NCBI RefSeq assembly: GCF_022919075.1
Contig: NZ_CP095078.1
Location: 1,798,001 to 1,862,000 of the forward strand
Length of the DNA: 64,000 bases
Direction: 5' to 3'
Source: Nocardioides sp. W7
Lineage (GTDB): Bacteria; Actinomycetota; Actinomycetes; Propionibacteriales; Nocardioidaceae
Shown here: positions 31,487 to 41,113 of the stretch, in pieces
Position numbering within the stretch: the first letter of the stretch is position 1
How the letters are laid out: each line of letters opens with the position of its first letter
The notes under the pieces: generated by a model
Seen by the model: the letters and a program-made list of their open reading frames with translations, nothing else
What the model was told of the DNA's origin: nothing
The model's database searches: none
Position numbers and translations under genes: made by a program

Positions 31487-34400
31487 ATGGCGAAGTCTGG
31501 AGTCAAGGTAGCGCTCGCGGCGCTGGCCGTCGGGTTGGTGACAGCTACGACCGCACCCGTTCAGGCGGTCGGTGAGGTGGCCTACGCGTCGCAGTCGGTG
31601 GCGCCCGGGCTGGTGGCCACGGGCCTGCGGGTCGACGGTCGCCCGTCCCCGCTCGGCGTCGACACGGAGAGGCCGAGCCTGAGCTGGCGGCTGAAGTCGA
31701 GCACGGCCGGAGCTCGCCAGACGGCGTACCGGATCGTCGTGGCCACGGACGCAGACAGGCTCGGATCGGGGCCCTATGTGTGGGACAGCGGCCGGGTCGA
31801 GAGCGGCGAGTCGATCGGCATCTCGTACGACGGGCCCGGCCTGGAGGCCTCGACCCGGTACCACTGGGCCGTTCAGGTCTGGGACGGCACCGATCAGGTC
31901 TCCGGCTGGAGCGAGCCGGGCTGGTGGGAGACCGGGCTTCTCGGCGGTGACTGGGGCGGTGCGGACTGGATCAGCCCGGACACCGCCGGTGCGCTCACGT
32001 GGGACGACTTCACCGTCGGGGTGGACTTCACCATCCGCAGTGCGGCAGCGGGACTCCTGCTCCGGGCGAAGGATGCCGACAACTTCTACATGTGGCAGGT
32101 CAGCACCGCCGTCAGCTCCGGCGCGGTGATGCTGCGGCCCCACGTGCGGGTCGACGGCCAGTTCCGCAATCTGGGCGAGGTCGACCTCGCTCCTGTTCTC
32201 ACGCCCGCCAACGTCGGTGGCCAGCACCGCCTCGAGGTGCGTGTCGAGGGTGACACCTTCACGACCTTCGTCGACGGCACCCAGGTCGACCAGCGGCAGG
32301 ACTCCAGTCTCAGCGGCGCGGGCACCCTCGGCCTCCGGCACGACCGGACCAACGGGCAGGACGAGCGTGCGAGTTTCGACAACCTGTTCGTGAAGAGCCT
32401 CGGCGGCACGGACCTCTTCAGCGAGGACTTCTCGACCCCGCCGGCCGCGACCTTCCCCACGATCCCCGTCGTCGACGGCCAGCTCGCTCCGGGCAGCGGG
32501 CTCACCCTGATGTCGCGGACGCCGGAGGCACCGCTGCTCCGGCACGACTTCGAGCTGGCGCGCCCGGTCGCCGAGGCACGCGCCTACGTCTACGGCCTCG
32601 GTCTCTACGAGCTGAGCCTCAACGGCGAAACGGCGGACGACCGCAGGCTCACCCCGACCAGCGGGCAGTACGAGAACAACCTCTTCTACGACACCTACGA
32701 CGTCACCGAGGCCGTGCGCGAGGGCGCCAACGCCGTCGGGCTCACCCTCGCCAACGGCTACGGCGCGCGCTACAACGGCTATGCCTGGCGCTACCTGGGC
32801 GACAAGGTGGCCCGGATGCTCCTCGAGGTCACCTACACCGACGGCAGCACCGAGACCGTGACCACGTCGGACGACTGGACCTGGTCGACCGGACCGGTCG
32901 TGGCCAATGACATGTACGACGGCGAGGTGTACGACGCTCGCGCCGAGCGGCACGGGTGGGACACCGCCGGGTACGACGACGCCGGCTGGCTCTCGGTGGC
33001 CGGGGTCGACGGCCCCGAGGCCCCGCTCGTGGCCAATCCCGGCCCGGACCGCCGCGTCGTCCAGACGCTGCGACCCGTCTCGGTGAGTGAACCGACCGAC
33101 GGCGTCTTCGTCTTCGACCTCGGCCAGAACATCTCCGGATGGACGCGATTGCACGTCGAGGGACCGTCCGGGACGGCCGTCACGATGAGAACCGCCGAGG
33201 AGGTCTACCCCGACGGGCGACTGGACACGCGGACCAACCGCAGCGCCAAGGCCACCGACACCTATGTCCTGAAGGGCGATGGCCCTGAGAGCTGGGAGCC
33301 GCGCTTCGTCTACCACGGTTTCCGCTACGTCCAGGTCACCGGCTACCCCGGCACGCCCACCCTCGAGGACCTGGACGGTCGGGTCGTCCAGGCCGACGTC
33401 GAGTCGACCGGTTCCTTCGAGTCCTCCGACGAGCTGTTGAACCAGATCTGGGAGAACAACAGGTGGGCGATCCGCAACAACTCCATGAGCACGCCGACCG
33501 ACACCCCGGTCCGCGACGAGCGGACGCCCCCGGCGATGGACGTCCAGGCCTACAAGGACGCGGCCGTGCGTGAGTTCGACATGGGACCGTTCTACGCGAA
33601 GTACCTGCTCGACATGCCGCCTGGCGTCGGGCTGCCGCAGGACGCGCACAAGTCGCAGTACCCCGACATGGCCGGTGGCCAGGTCTCCCTGGCGTGGACC
33701 CTGTACGAGCAGTACGGCGACGTGGCGACCCTGCGCCACAACTACCCGGCGATGAAGGCGTTCGTCGACCGCAACGTGGCCGACTTCCCCGGCTACGTGT
33801 GGACAGCGGACACCGGCCTCGGTGACTGGTGCCCGCCCGTGCACGGCGACCAGGCCAACGGCGGGATGGGCGGTCCGGGTGCGGGGGACTGCACCAGCGA
33901 GACCCGGATCGTCAACACCGCTCTGTGGTACGTGCAGGCACGGGACGTCGCCCAGGCCGCCGAGGTCCTGGGGAACGACGCCGACGCCGCCCACTTCGCG
34001 CAGGTGGCCGACCGGATCAAGGACGCGTTCAACGAGACGTTCCTCGACGCCGGCGGGGACAGCTACGGCAGCGGCCGGATGACCACGAGCGTCCTCCCGC
34101 TCGCGTTCGGCATGGTTCCGGAGGAGAACGTCGACGCCGTCGGAGACACGCTCGTCCGGACCATCGTGGAGGACAACGGCGGACACCTGGACACCGGGAT
34201 CTTCGGCACCCGCCACCTCTTCGACGCGCTGCAGGCCATCGGGCGGGTCGACGTGGCGATGACCGTGCTCGGCCAGCGCAGCTACCCGAGCTTCGGCTTC
34301 CAGATCGACAACGGCGCCACCACGCCGTGGGAGCAGTGGATGTACGACGCCGGGATGATCACCCACGATCACGCGATGTTCGCCGGGATCAACGCCTCGC

Positions 34401-35314
34401 TCTACACGGGTCTCGGCGGCATCCAGCCGGACGGGCCGGCGTACTCCTCGATGACCATCTCGCCAGAGGTGCCCGAGTCTCTTGACTGGGTCCGGGTGAA
34501 GCAGGACACGGTCCGCGGCACCGTGAGCTCCTCCTGGCGTCGTGCGGACGACGGGCTGGTACTGGACGTGACGGTGCCGGCCAACACCACGGCGACCGTA
34601 GAGGTCCCGACCGTCGGCTTCGGCAGCGGCAAGGTGCAGGCGCCGGACGGTGCGGTCGCGCAGGGCGCCACGGACGACGGTCGCGCCGTCTTCGGCGTCG
34701 GCTCCGGTGAGTACCGCTTCACCGTCGGCGTGAAGGACCCGACGCCGGGTGGGGACGTGGTGTCCACCGGAGCGCCGACCGTCAGCGGCACGACCGCCGT
34801 CGGTCGTACGTTGGGGGCGACCACCGGCACGTGGAACCGTGACGGCTTGGCCTTCACCTACCAGTGGTCGAGGAACGGCGCGCCCGTCGCGGGCGCGACG
34901 GCACCGACCTACGCGGTGCGGGCAGCAGACATCGGGAGCCGCCTTCGAGTCAGGGTCACGGCCACGAGCACGTCCGGGCTGGCGGGTACGGCTGACTCGG
35001 CGCAGACCGGGACCGTCAGGAAGGTCGCGACCCGCACCACGCTGCGATCGAGCCGGACGAAGGTGCGGGCGGGACAGGAGGTGCGCCTGCGCATCCTGGT
35101 GACGTCGAAGGCCACCGAGGTCCGGGCGAACGGCCGAGTCCGACTCGTCGTCAACGGGCACACCGTCCGCACTCTGACGGTGCGCCAGGGCGGGGCCAAA
35201 CTGCAGCTGCGACTCACCGGCCACGGCACGAAGCGGGTGAGGGTGGTCTACCTCGGCAGCAACACCACGGCTCGCTCGACCTCGAACGTCGTGCGCGTCC
35301 GACTCCGGCGCTGA
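31487..35314 (+). CDS. Secreted multidomain alpha-L-rhamnosidase, GH78
   Basis: 1275 residues. Signal peptide (KVALAALAVGLVTATTAPVQA); N-terminal Ig-like domain (LVATGLRVDGRPSPLGVD...PSLSWRL); a concanavalin-like insert (about 170-310); the alpha-rhamnosidase N and central beta domains (RAYVYGLGLYELSLNGE); then the (alpha/alpha)6 catalytic barrel. Expected catalytic acids are Glu678 in TPVRDER and Glu949 in TTPWEQW. The usual DCPQRDERLGW reads DTPVRDERTPPAMD, a notable variant. C-terminal: the rhamnosidase beta domain, a cell-surface repeat domain (APTVSGTTAVGRTL...GTWNRDGLAF) and a Lys/Arg-rich Ig-like domain likely for wall association. Starts at the ATG with GGAAGGG upstream. Confidence 0.93.
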   Translation: MAKSGVKVALAALAVGLVTATTAPVQAVGEVAYASQSVAPGLVATGLRVDGRPSPLGVDTERPSLSWRLKSSTAGARQTAYRIVVATDADRLGSGPYVWDSGRVESGESIGISYDGPGLEASTRYHWAVQVWDGTDQVSGWSEPGWWETGLLGGDWGGADWISPDTAGALTWDDFTVGVDFTIRSAAAGLLLRAKDADNFYMWQVSTAVSSGAVMLRPHVRVDGQFRNLGEVDLAPVLTPANVGGQHRLEVRVEGDTFTTFVDGTQVDQRQDSSLSGAGTLGLRHDRTNGQDERASFDNLFVKSLGGTDLFSEDFSTPPAATFPTIPVVDGQLAPGSGLTLMSRTPEAPLLRHDFELARPVAEARAYVYGLGLYELSLNGETADDRRLTPTSGQYENNLFYDTYDVTEAVREGANAVGLTLANGYGARYNGYAWRYLGDKVARMLLEVTYTDGSTETVTTSDDWTWSTGPVVANDMYDGEVYDARAERHGWDTAGYDDAGWLSVAGVDGPEAPLVANPGPDRRVVQTLRPVSVSEPTDGVFVFDLGQNISGWTRLHVEGPSGTAVTMRTAEEVYPDGRLDTRTNRSAKATDTYVLKGDGPESWEPRFVYHGFRYVQVTGYPGTPTLEDLDGRVVQADVESTGSFESSDELLNQIWENNRWAIRNNSMSTPTDTPVRDERTPPAMDVQAYKDAAVREFDMGPFYAKYLLDMPPGVGLPQDAHKSQYPDMAGGQVSLAWTLYEQYGDVATLRHNYPAMKAFVDRNVADFPGYVWTADTGLGDWCPPVHGDQANGGMGGPGAGDCTSETRIVNTALWYVQARDVAQAAEVLGNDADAAHFAQVADRIKDAFNETFLDAGGDSYGSGRMTTSVLPLAFGMVPEENVDAVGDTLVRTIVEDNGGHLDTGIFGTRHLFDALQAIGRVDVAMTVLGQRSYPSFGFQIDNGATTPWEQWMYDAGMITHDHAMFAGINASLYTGLGGIQPDGPAYSSMTISPEVPESLDWVRVKQDTVRGTVSSSWRRADDGLVLDVTVPANTTATVEVPTVGFGSGKVQAPDGAVAQGATDDGRAVFGVGSGEYRFTVGVKDPTPGGDVVSTGAPTVSGTTAVGRTLGATTGTWNRDGLAFTYQWSRNGAPVAGATAPTYAVRAADIGSRLRVRVTATSTSGLAGTADSAQTGTVRKVATRTTLRSSRTKVRAGQEVRLRILVTSKATEVRANGRVRLVVNGHTVRTLTVRQGGAKLQLRLTGHGTKRVRVVYLGSNTTARSTSNVVRVRLRR

Positions 35315-35321
35315 GGCCGAT

Positions 35322-35359
35322 AACGACGTCCCCGGGAGCAGCCTCCCGGGGACGTCGTT
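35322..35359 (+). terminator. Terminator of the rhamnosidase gene
   Basis: Perfect 17-bp stem (AACGACGTCCCCGGGAG and complement) with a 4-base loop, 7 bases after the stop codon, followed by a CCGGCTCT tail. Confidence 0.9.
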
Positions 35360-36082
35360 CCGGCTCTCTGGGCCGGCTCAGCGAGTCCAGCCGCAGAACG
35401 TCGCCCCGCGTCGGTCGATGAGGCACCGGCTCATGACTCACGCGCCACTGGTCCGATGTGCGGGGAAAATCCTGAGACCGGACTCGCACTCGTTCCCCCT
35501 TGTGGCTACAGGATCGATGACAATGTCCCGCCGGGAAGCAGCGGAACAGAATCTCCTATCGTCTACGGATATGCCCATCGCCTCCCCCCCGGCGGTGGGC
35601 ATGTCACATTCCATGGAATCGCGACTGGGATCTATGAAGGGCCTGCGCCGGCAAACGGATGCGTGTCCCCCAAAAGGAGGATCTGGACCGCTTGTGACGA
35701 CTACTGTCCGCGCATGGGCCACAAGCGCGGCATCACGACCGACACAGAGTCGGTTGCCCTTCCGCGTGAGGCGTCCGCTCCAGCACATTCGGAGCCGGTA
35801 TCGCCGTGGCCTATCCCGGCTGTCAAAGCGATGCCGCCGCTTCTCTCGAGCAGTCCGACCGGGGCGTGTGTCGGCCCACTGGATCGCCTACGGCGAATCG
35901 ATGCCGCCAACCCCGGGGACACTCCCCACCCTGTCCAGATCCGGCGGTCTCCGATCGCGGACCATCAGCCACCCATCGGCGTTTCCCACCTGACGCCCCT
36001 CGCCGCTTCGGACAATGCTCCTGCCCACGATTCCCCTGTTGCCCAGGGGGCGGTTGTTCGCCGGATCGTCCCGCGTGGGCGG

Positions 36083-36778
36083 ATGCGTTTCAACCGGTAC
36101 GAGGAAGTGGACGACGAGCTCACCAAGATCACGAAGAAGAAGTACGACGCGATGGTCGAGGATGACGACGAGGCCCCGGTGACCGAGGAGAGCGGGTACG
36201 TCGAGTTCGAGCTGGAGGCGGGGGAGAAGAAGGGCGACTGGGACATCGACCCCCATGTGGTGGCGTGGAACGGGACGGTGCTCGCGGCCGTTCGCAACTT
36301 CGTTCTCCCCGTGAGCTGCATCGAGTCAGCCGAGCACATCGTGTGGCAGGCGGCCGAGGACGACGCCCAGGACTGGAGTGAGGACCTGGCTGACGACAAG
36401 TCGGTCGACGTATTCATGGGATCGAAGGGCAAGGGAGGCGGAAAGCCGGTGCTCGCCGCCAACGTCGGCACAGACGACCTCATCAAGAAGCTGCCGAAGT
36501 ACGGCAACTTCAACTTCAAGATCTACCCGCTGCAGGTCGGTGAGGGCCTCGTCGCGATCAATCCGAAAGAGCCCAAGACATCGCTGCACGCCGTCGCCGT
36601 CGTGGGCGTCCACCAGGGCACCGGCCAGTTCATCGTCGTCGAACGAAACGCAGGAAAGACATCCGGGTCCACCACCACCCTAGACAGCAACTGGCTCCTC
36701 AACGTCTACCCCTCCGCCGAGCACTTCCGCAGCTCCATGGGCGCGGACTACATCCTCGGTAAACTGTCGGCAAGCTGA
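36083..36778 (+). CDS. Unrecognised soluble protein; start uncertain
   Basis: 231 residues from the first ATG in a convincing coding stretch (MRFNRYEEVDDELTKITKKKY). The frame is open much further upstream, to about 35456; the words just before this ATG (PVAQGAVVRRIVPRGR) look protein-like, so the true protein may be longer, up to 440 residues, or an N-terminal part may have decayed. Features: acidic N-terminal third, FNFKIYPLQVGEGLVAINP, LHAVAVVGVHQGTGQFIVVERNAGK, and a C-terminal NWLLNVYPSAEHFRSSMGADYI. No signal peptide or membrane helix. I do not recognise a family. There is no clear Shine-Dalgarno before 36083. Composition is less GC-rich than neighbours. Confidence 0.6.
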   Translation: MRFNRYEEVDDELTKITKKKYDAMVEDDDEAPVTEESGYVEFELEAGEKKGDWDIDPHVVAWNGTVLAAVRNFVLPVSCIESAEHIVWQAAEDDAQDWSEDLADDKSVDVFMGSKGKGGGKPVLAANVGTDDLIKKLPKYGNFNFKIYPLQVGEGLVAINPKEPKTSLHAVAVVGVHQGTGQFIVVERNAGKTSGSTTTLDSNWLLNVYPSAEHFRSSMGADYILGKLSAS

Positions 36779-37350
36779 CGGGGCACACCGCAGTAGACCC
36801 GTTGGACTCCGCAGTCGGGTGGAGGGCGGTGACGGGAATCCACGCGGGTTCGGTCGCGTGCACGAGAACGTACGAGAAACCTCCGAGAAGGTCAGACGGA
36901 GCGCCGGAGTGCTGGGAGCTGTTGGGCATCTCGCACCGATGACAACTCAGCGACAGCCACGAAAGCGCGAGCCTCCGTTGGCCGAAGGCGGCCTGGCGCC
37001 TGCTGAGTGTCCGCTGCCATACGAACGATGAGCCCGGTGACCGATTCTCCTGGGAGTGCGACCTGGACCGGAGGATGGCTGCACGGGTCGGGTGGTAGGC
37101 ACTGGGGTGTGAAAACTCGGGCGTCTGAGTCCACGGGTCCGTTTGCGACCCTAGGGCTGCCCGTGGCAAGCAGACAACCCAGCAGTGTGGCGGGCTTTCG
37201 GGTCGCTGTGCTGGTGGGACTTGCTCACTGGTGACGCACCGAGGGCAGGTCGCCGGACCGACAGCACGTGCTGTGATCGAACGGCGGTCATGGAAGTCGT
37301 GATCCGCGCTGCGACACGTCACGACTGGCGTGATCGGCCCGGCCCTCCTG
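36779..37350. other. Intergenic region without a supportable gene
   Basis: 570 bp of mixed composition (about 60% GC). Frames on both strands lack codon bias and recognisable motifs. No strong hairpin or repeat was found. It separates the surface-gene region from the catabolic cluster. Confidence 0.5.
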
Positions 37351-38154
37351 TCAGCCGGAGGAGGAGGTGAAGCGACTGCGGACCGACGCGGGCGAAATCA
37401 GTACGTCGGTCTGATCGTTCGGGTAGATCTGAGACACGAAGAGGTGCTGCAGCGAGAGCTGGCGGGCGCGCTCCGCGTCTCCCGCGGCGATGGCATCCAG
37501 GAGCTCCCGGTGACCGTCGAGCGCCTTGAGGCGCTCGGCCCGCGGGATCTCGGCGGTCGCGGCGGCGCGATTGGCCCAGGCGGCTTCGTGGGAGCTCCAC
37601 AGCGACTCCAAGGCACCCGCGAGCATCACCAGGGACTGGTTGCCGCACAGGTCGACCAGGGTCTCGTGGAACATCCGGGAAAGAGCGGTGACCTCGACGA
37701 GGTTGTCGACGACCCGGACAGAGTGTTCGTGCAGCCGGGTGAGGATCGGAACGATCTCCTGCATCCGGTCCTCGCGCGCCGCACAGGCCGCCGCACACGC
37801 GGGCTCGACCTCCCGGAGAGCCTGCGCGACGTCGCTGATGCTGACGCCCCGGCCCGCGAGCGCCATGCCGAGCGTGTAGGCCACGTGCTCGGCGTCAGGA
37901 CGATGCACGATCGCTCCGCCGATCGCCCCACGCCGTACGGTGATCAACCCCTCCGCCTCCAGGACGCGCATCGCCTCGCGGAAGGTCGGCTTGCTCACGG
38001 CGTAGTGACCGCGCAGCGACTCCTCCACACCGAGCTCCGTGGCATCAGCCAGGTCGCCGACCAGCAGGCGGGTGCGAAGATCGTCGGCGATCTGCTCGGC
38101 CAGGCGTGCGAAGCGCACGCCGCCGGCGGGCGGGGAACTGCCGGGAGGGGTCAT
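37351..38154 (-). CDS. GntR-family regulator, FadR/FCD subfamily
   Basis: 267 residues from the ATG preceded by GAGGAAG. Winged helix at the N-terminus (LAEQIADDLRTRLLVGDLADATELGVEE; YAVSKPTFREAMRVLEAEGLITVRRGAIGGAIV). FCD effector domain behind it with the metal/ligand motif around EVTALSRMFHETLVDLCGN and ...DGHRELLDAIAAGDAERARQLSLQHL. Such regulators sense organic acids or acyl-CoAs. It follows the LLM oxidoreductase gene and lies at the left edge of the catabolic region, so it is a candidate regulator for it. Inverted repeats at 38169-38217 sit just upstream of its start. Confidence 0.92.
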   Translation of the reverse strand: MTPPGSSPPAGGVRFARLAEQIADDLRTRLLVGDLADATELGVEESLRGHYAVSKPTFREAMRVLEAEGLITVRRGAIGGAIVHRPDAEHVAYTLGMALAGRGVSISDVAQALREVEPACAAACAAREDRMQEIVPILTRLHEHSVRVVDNLVEVTALSRMFHETLVDLCGNQSLVMLAGALESLWSSHEAAWANRAAATAEIPRAERLKALDGHRELLDAIAAGDAERARQLSLQHLFVSQIYPNDQTDVLISPASVRSRFTSSSG

Positions 38155-38168
38155 GGCTTCCTCTCTGG

Positions 38169-38217
38169 AGGTCGACCTGGAGGTCGACCTGTGCGTCGTA
38201 CCGGGTGACGGTACGAC
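38169..38217. promoter_or_regulatory. Inverted-repeat cluster upstream of the GntR gene
   Basis: Two tandem AGGTCGACCT palindromes (38169-38178, 38181-38190), then GTCGTACC/GGTACGAC with a 7-bp spacer (38195-38217). It lies in the 94-bp gap between the LLM oxidoreductase stop and the GntR start. Could be an autoregulatory site; the last palindrome could instead be a terminator stem. Confidence 0.45.
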
Positions 38218-38248
38218 GACGCGACGGACAGCGTCTGCATTCGCGAGT

Positions 38249-39226
38249 TCATCGTGTCCGAAGGCGAGGCGCCAGTTGTCCGAGGACGAGGGCGAGGTGC
38301 TCATCGACGAGCACGTCGGGCATGGCCGCGACCGACGCCCAGAAGTAGAGGTGGCGGATCGGAGCGGCCGAGACGATCGCGGTGAGCTCCTCGGTCGCGG
38401 TGTCGACCGTGACCACCCGCAGTCCACGGCTGCCCGGATCGAGCATTCCGGCTGCGACCTCCGCGAGATCGGGGGAGGGCACGCGCGGGCCGTCGGCGTG
38501 GCGGGCCTGGGCGTAGGTGCGTGCCTGATGGGCGTAGTGCGGGGCCAGGAGGTTGGCGGCGCGCTCCGGGTCGCTGCTGAGCACCATCGGCACCAGGCCG
38601 CCCATCACCGCGGTGCCGGGCTCGTGACCGCCCTCCGCCAGCCCCTCGCCGTACGGCCCCAGCAGCCTCGGGTCGGGCGAGAGCAGACCGACACCGAGGC
38701 GTCCCGCTCTCCGGGCACCTTGGGGGCCCTGATAGCCGAGCCACAGCGGGATCCGCGGCTGAAGGGGGCCTGGAGTGAGGTCAGCCCCCCACAGGTCCGC
38801 CATGAGATCGCGGACGCTCTGGTCGGCCAGGGACATGCGCCGACCGAGGTCGCGCCCGAACGTGGCGAACTCGGCGGGTGCGTAGCCCGCGCCGACGCCG
38901 AGCTCGAGACGGCCGCCGCTGAGGTTGTCGATCAGCGCGGCCTGCTCGCTCACGTGGCGTGGGTGCCGCATCGCGGCCAGGAGAACGCCGGTGCCCAGTC
39001 TGACCGTGCTGGTCCTGGCCGCCGCGGCGGCCAGGAAGGTCAGCGGCTGGCTCAGGTAGCCATCCTCGAAGCCGTGGTGTTCGGTCGCCCAGATCGAATC
39101 GGCGCCCTGGTGCTCGGCCTCGACGGCGAGGTCGAGCGCCCCTCCGATCACCTCCGGCCAGGGCCGGGCCCACGGTCGGGGATTGCGCAGGTCGAAGAGC
39201 AGCCCGATCGCGAGCTGCCTGCTCAT
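38249..39226 (-). CDS. LLM-class flavin-dependent oxidoreductase
   Basis: 325 residues of the luciferase-like monooxygenase TIM-barrel family, which use FMN or F420. Motifs: IGLLFDLRNP at strand 1, DSIWATEHHGFEDGYLSQPLTFLAAAAART, VRLGTGVLLAAMRHP, LDNLSGGRLELGVGAGYAPAEFATFG (the phosphate-binding region), and a C-terminal tail with RHLYFWASVAAMP. HP...SEQAALIDNLSGGR is typical. ATG chosen with GGGAG upstream. It is transcribed divergently from the CoA ligase gene; a role in the same catabolic pathway is inferred from position only. Cofactor (F420 or FMN) cannot be decided. Confidence 0.9.
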   Translation of the reverse strand: MSRQLAIGLLFDLRNPRPWARPWPEVIGGALDLAVEAEHQGADSIWATEHHGFEDGYLSQPLTFLAAAAARTSTVRLGTGVLLAAMRHPRHVSEQAALIDNLSGGRLELGVGAGYAPAEFATFGRDLGRRMSLADQSVRDLMADLWGADLTPGPLQPRIPLWLGYQGPQGARRAGRLGVGLLSPDPRLLGPYGEGLAEGGHEPGTAVMGGLVPMVLSSDPERAANLLAPHYAHQARTYAQARHADGPRVPSPDLAEVAAGMLDPGSRGLRVVTVDTATEELTAIVSAAPIRHLYFWASVAAMPDVLVDEHLALVLGQLAPRLRTR

Positions 39227-39294
39227 GTCGGCTCCCGGTCGGAGCGGCTGTGCGGCGACGGTGCGGCCACCTGGCACTCCCCGATTCGAATCAT

Positions 39295-39311
39295 GTGGAA
39301 GATTGTTCCAC
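39295..39311. promoter_or_regulatory. Palindrome in the divergent promoter region
   Basis: GTGGAAGATTGTTCCAC: 6-bp perfect arms GTGGAA/TTCCAC around GATTG, between the divergent LLM oxidoreductase and CoA-ligase genes. Size and spacing fit a GntR- or TetR-type operator. Confidence 0.5.
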
Positions 39312-39417
39312 GAATTCCCCTCCGCGGGCAACGTCGCAGACGTTGCGAGCTGCGGGGTTGACCGCCGATCGGTCCCTGTGGAGAGTGGCGGGGGCGACGA
39401 GGATGATTGACCGCGGT

Positions 39418-39440
39418 CACATAGAAGATCTAGAATATTC
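39418..39440 (+). promoter_or_regulatory. AAGATCT-type motif upstream of the CoA-ligase operon
   Basis: AT-rich block containing AGAAGATCTAGAATATTC, ending 3 bp before the start codon. It shares the AAGATCT core with sites at 43629-43650, 50658-50680 and 50781-50803. Confidence 0.45.
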
Positions 39441-39442
39441 AT

Positions 39443-41074
39443 ATGAGTCTGATCGAGCCGGCGATGGCCGAGGAGTACCGGCGCCGGGGCTGGTGGAGCG
39501 ACGAGACCATCGGTACTGCCGTCGCTCGCAATGCCCGGCGGTCCCCGGAGAGTCCCGCGTGGACGAGTGGCACCCGCTCGCTCACCTGGGCGCAGTTCGA
39601 CGCCGAGGTGGGCTCGCTGACCGGCGCACTCGCCGACGCCGGCGTTCGTCGGGGCGACCGGGTCGCGGTGTGCATGCTCGACGGCATCGAGATCCACTTG
39701 GCCTTCGTCGCGATCGAGAGGCTGGGCGCCACGATCGTCGGGGTCGGCGCCAAGGCGGGTGTCCGCGAGATCGCCCACCTGCTCGGGCGCAGCCGCTGCG
39801 AGGTCCTGCTCACGCTGTCGGACCACGACGGCCGACCGGCGGGTGAGATGCTCCGCGAGCTCGTAGCTCGTGATGTCGAGCCCCGCCACCTCGTGGTCGA
39901 GCTCGGCCCGGCCGGGGTCGTCGTACGCCAGGACGGCGTCGTCCGTGACCGTGACTCACGGGGGGCGGCCGGCGTCCCGGAGGTCGTACCGGACCCCGAC
40001 GCGCTCTACCTGATCAACTCGACCTCGGGCACCACGGGCCTCCCGAAGGCCGTGATGCACACGCAGAACCGCTGGCACTACTTCCACACCCGGGCGGTCG
40101 CCAACGGCGACCTGCGCGACGGGGAGGTCATGCTCTCGGTCGTGCCGGCTCCGTTCGGGTTCGGGCTGTGGACGTCGCACGTCACTCCGGCCAAGCTCGG
40201 TGCGCACACCGTGGTGATGCCGCGGTTCAGCGCGGCTGCGGCCGCGCGAGCCATCGAGGAGCACCGGGTCACGGTGCTGTGCTGCGTGAGCACCCAATTC
40301 ATCATGATGCTCGCGGATCACTCCCTGGACCGGCACGACCTCACCTCCCTGAGGGTGGTCTTCACGGGGGGCGAAGCGGTCCCCGAGGTGAAGGCGCGCG
40401 AGTTCGAGCAGCGAACGGGAGCACGGATCCTGCAGTTCTACGGTTCCAACGAGACCGGACTGCTCAGCGGCACGACGACGGCGGACCCGATCGACATGCG
40501 GCTGCGGACCGCCGGGAGGATCGTGCCCGAGATGAACGTCCGGCTCTACGACGGCCTGACGGACGTCACCGAATCGGGCCGGGGACAACCCGCCTGCCAG
40601 GGCCCCGCACTTTCGCTCGGCTACCTCGACGACGACGACGCGAACGCCGCGCTGTACACCGAGGACGGGTGGATGCTGATGGGAGACATCTGCGAGATCG
40701 ACGGGGACGGCTATCTCTCGGTCGTCGGTCGCATCTCGGAGTTCGTGGTTCGCGGTGGCAAGAACATCTCGTTGGCCGTCGTGGAGGGTGACGCGCTCAC
40801 CCACCCGTCGATCAGGCACGCGGCAGCGGTCGCCATGCCGGACCCGGTCCTCGGCGAGCGCGTCTGCCTCTTCGTGGAGCTGCATCCCGGGCACGAACTC
40901 GAACTGAACGACCTGGTGTCTCACCTCACGGCCCACGGCGTCTCGCGGGAGCTCTTCCCCGAGCGCTTGGAGGTCGTCACCGAGCTACCGCGCTCCAGCG
41001 GCGCCAAAGTCGCCAAGGGCGAGCTGCGAGAACGAATCGCCGCGACGGTCGGTCGCGAACTCACTTCGCGCTGA
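39443..41074 (+). CDS. Acyl-CoA synthetase (AMP-forming; cyclohexanecarboxylate/benzoate-CoA-ligase-like)
   Basis: 543-residue ANL-superfamily ligase making an acyl-CoA via acyl-AMP. The N-terminus YRRRGWWSDETI is typical of alicyclic/aryl acid ligases. P-loop-like motif STSGTTGLPKAVMHT (about 194-208); A5 motif YGSNETG (about 333-339); A7 DGWMLMGDICEID; A8 VVGRISEFVVRGGKNIS; A10 with the catalytic lysine in SSGAKVAKGEL. Full length. Probably initiates degradation of a carboxylic acid; the exact substrate is not predictable. First gene of the rightward operon, preceded by an AT-rich control region. Confidence 0.92.
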   Translation: MSLIEPAMAEEYRRRGWWSDETIGTAVARNARRSPESPAWTSGTRSLTWAQFDAEVGSLTGALADAGVRRGDRVAVCMLDGIEIHLAFVAIERLGATIVGVGAKAGVREIAHLLGRSRCEVLLTLSDHDGRPAGEMLRELVARDVEPRHLVVELGPAGVVVRQDGVVRDRDSRGAAGVPEVVPDPDALYLINSTSGTTGLPKAVMHTQNRWHYFHTRAVANGDLRDGEVMLSVVPAPFGFGLWTSHVTPAKLGAHTVVMPRFSAAAAARAIEEHRVTVLCCVSTQFIMMLADHSLDRHDLTSLRVVFTGGEAVPEVKAREFEQRTGARILQFYGSNETGLLSGTTTADPIDMRLRTAGRIVPEMNVRLYDGLTDVTESGRGQPACQGPALSLGYLDDDDANAALYTEDGWMLMGDICEIDGDGYLSVVGRISEFVVRGGKNISLAVVEGDALTHPSIRHAAAVAMPDPVLGERVCLFVELHPGHELELNDLVSHLTAHGVSRELFPERLEVVTELPRSSGAKVAKGELRERIAATVGRELTSR

Positions 41075-41113
41075 GCGGTCCACCCCCACTTCTCGAATAC
41101 AGGAGGAACAACG

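Noticed and set aside
31463..35224. A 1253-codon antisense frame across the GH78 gene
   Set aside because: Mirror image of codon bias; low-complexity product, no start context or motifs.
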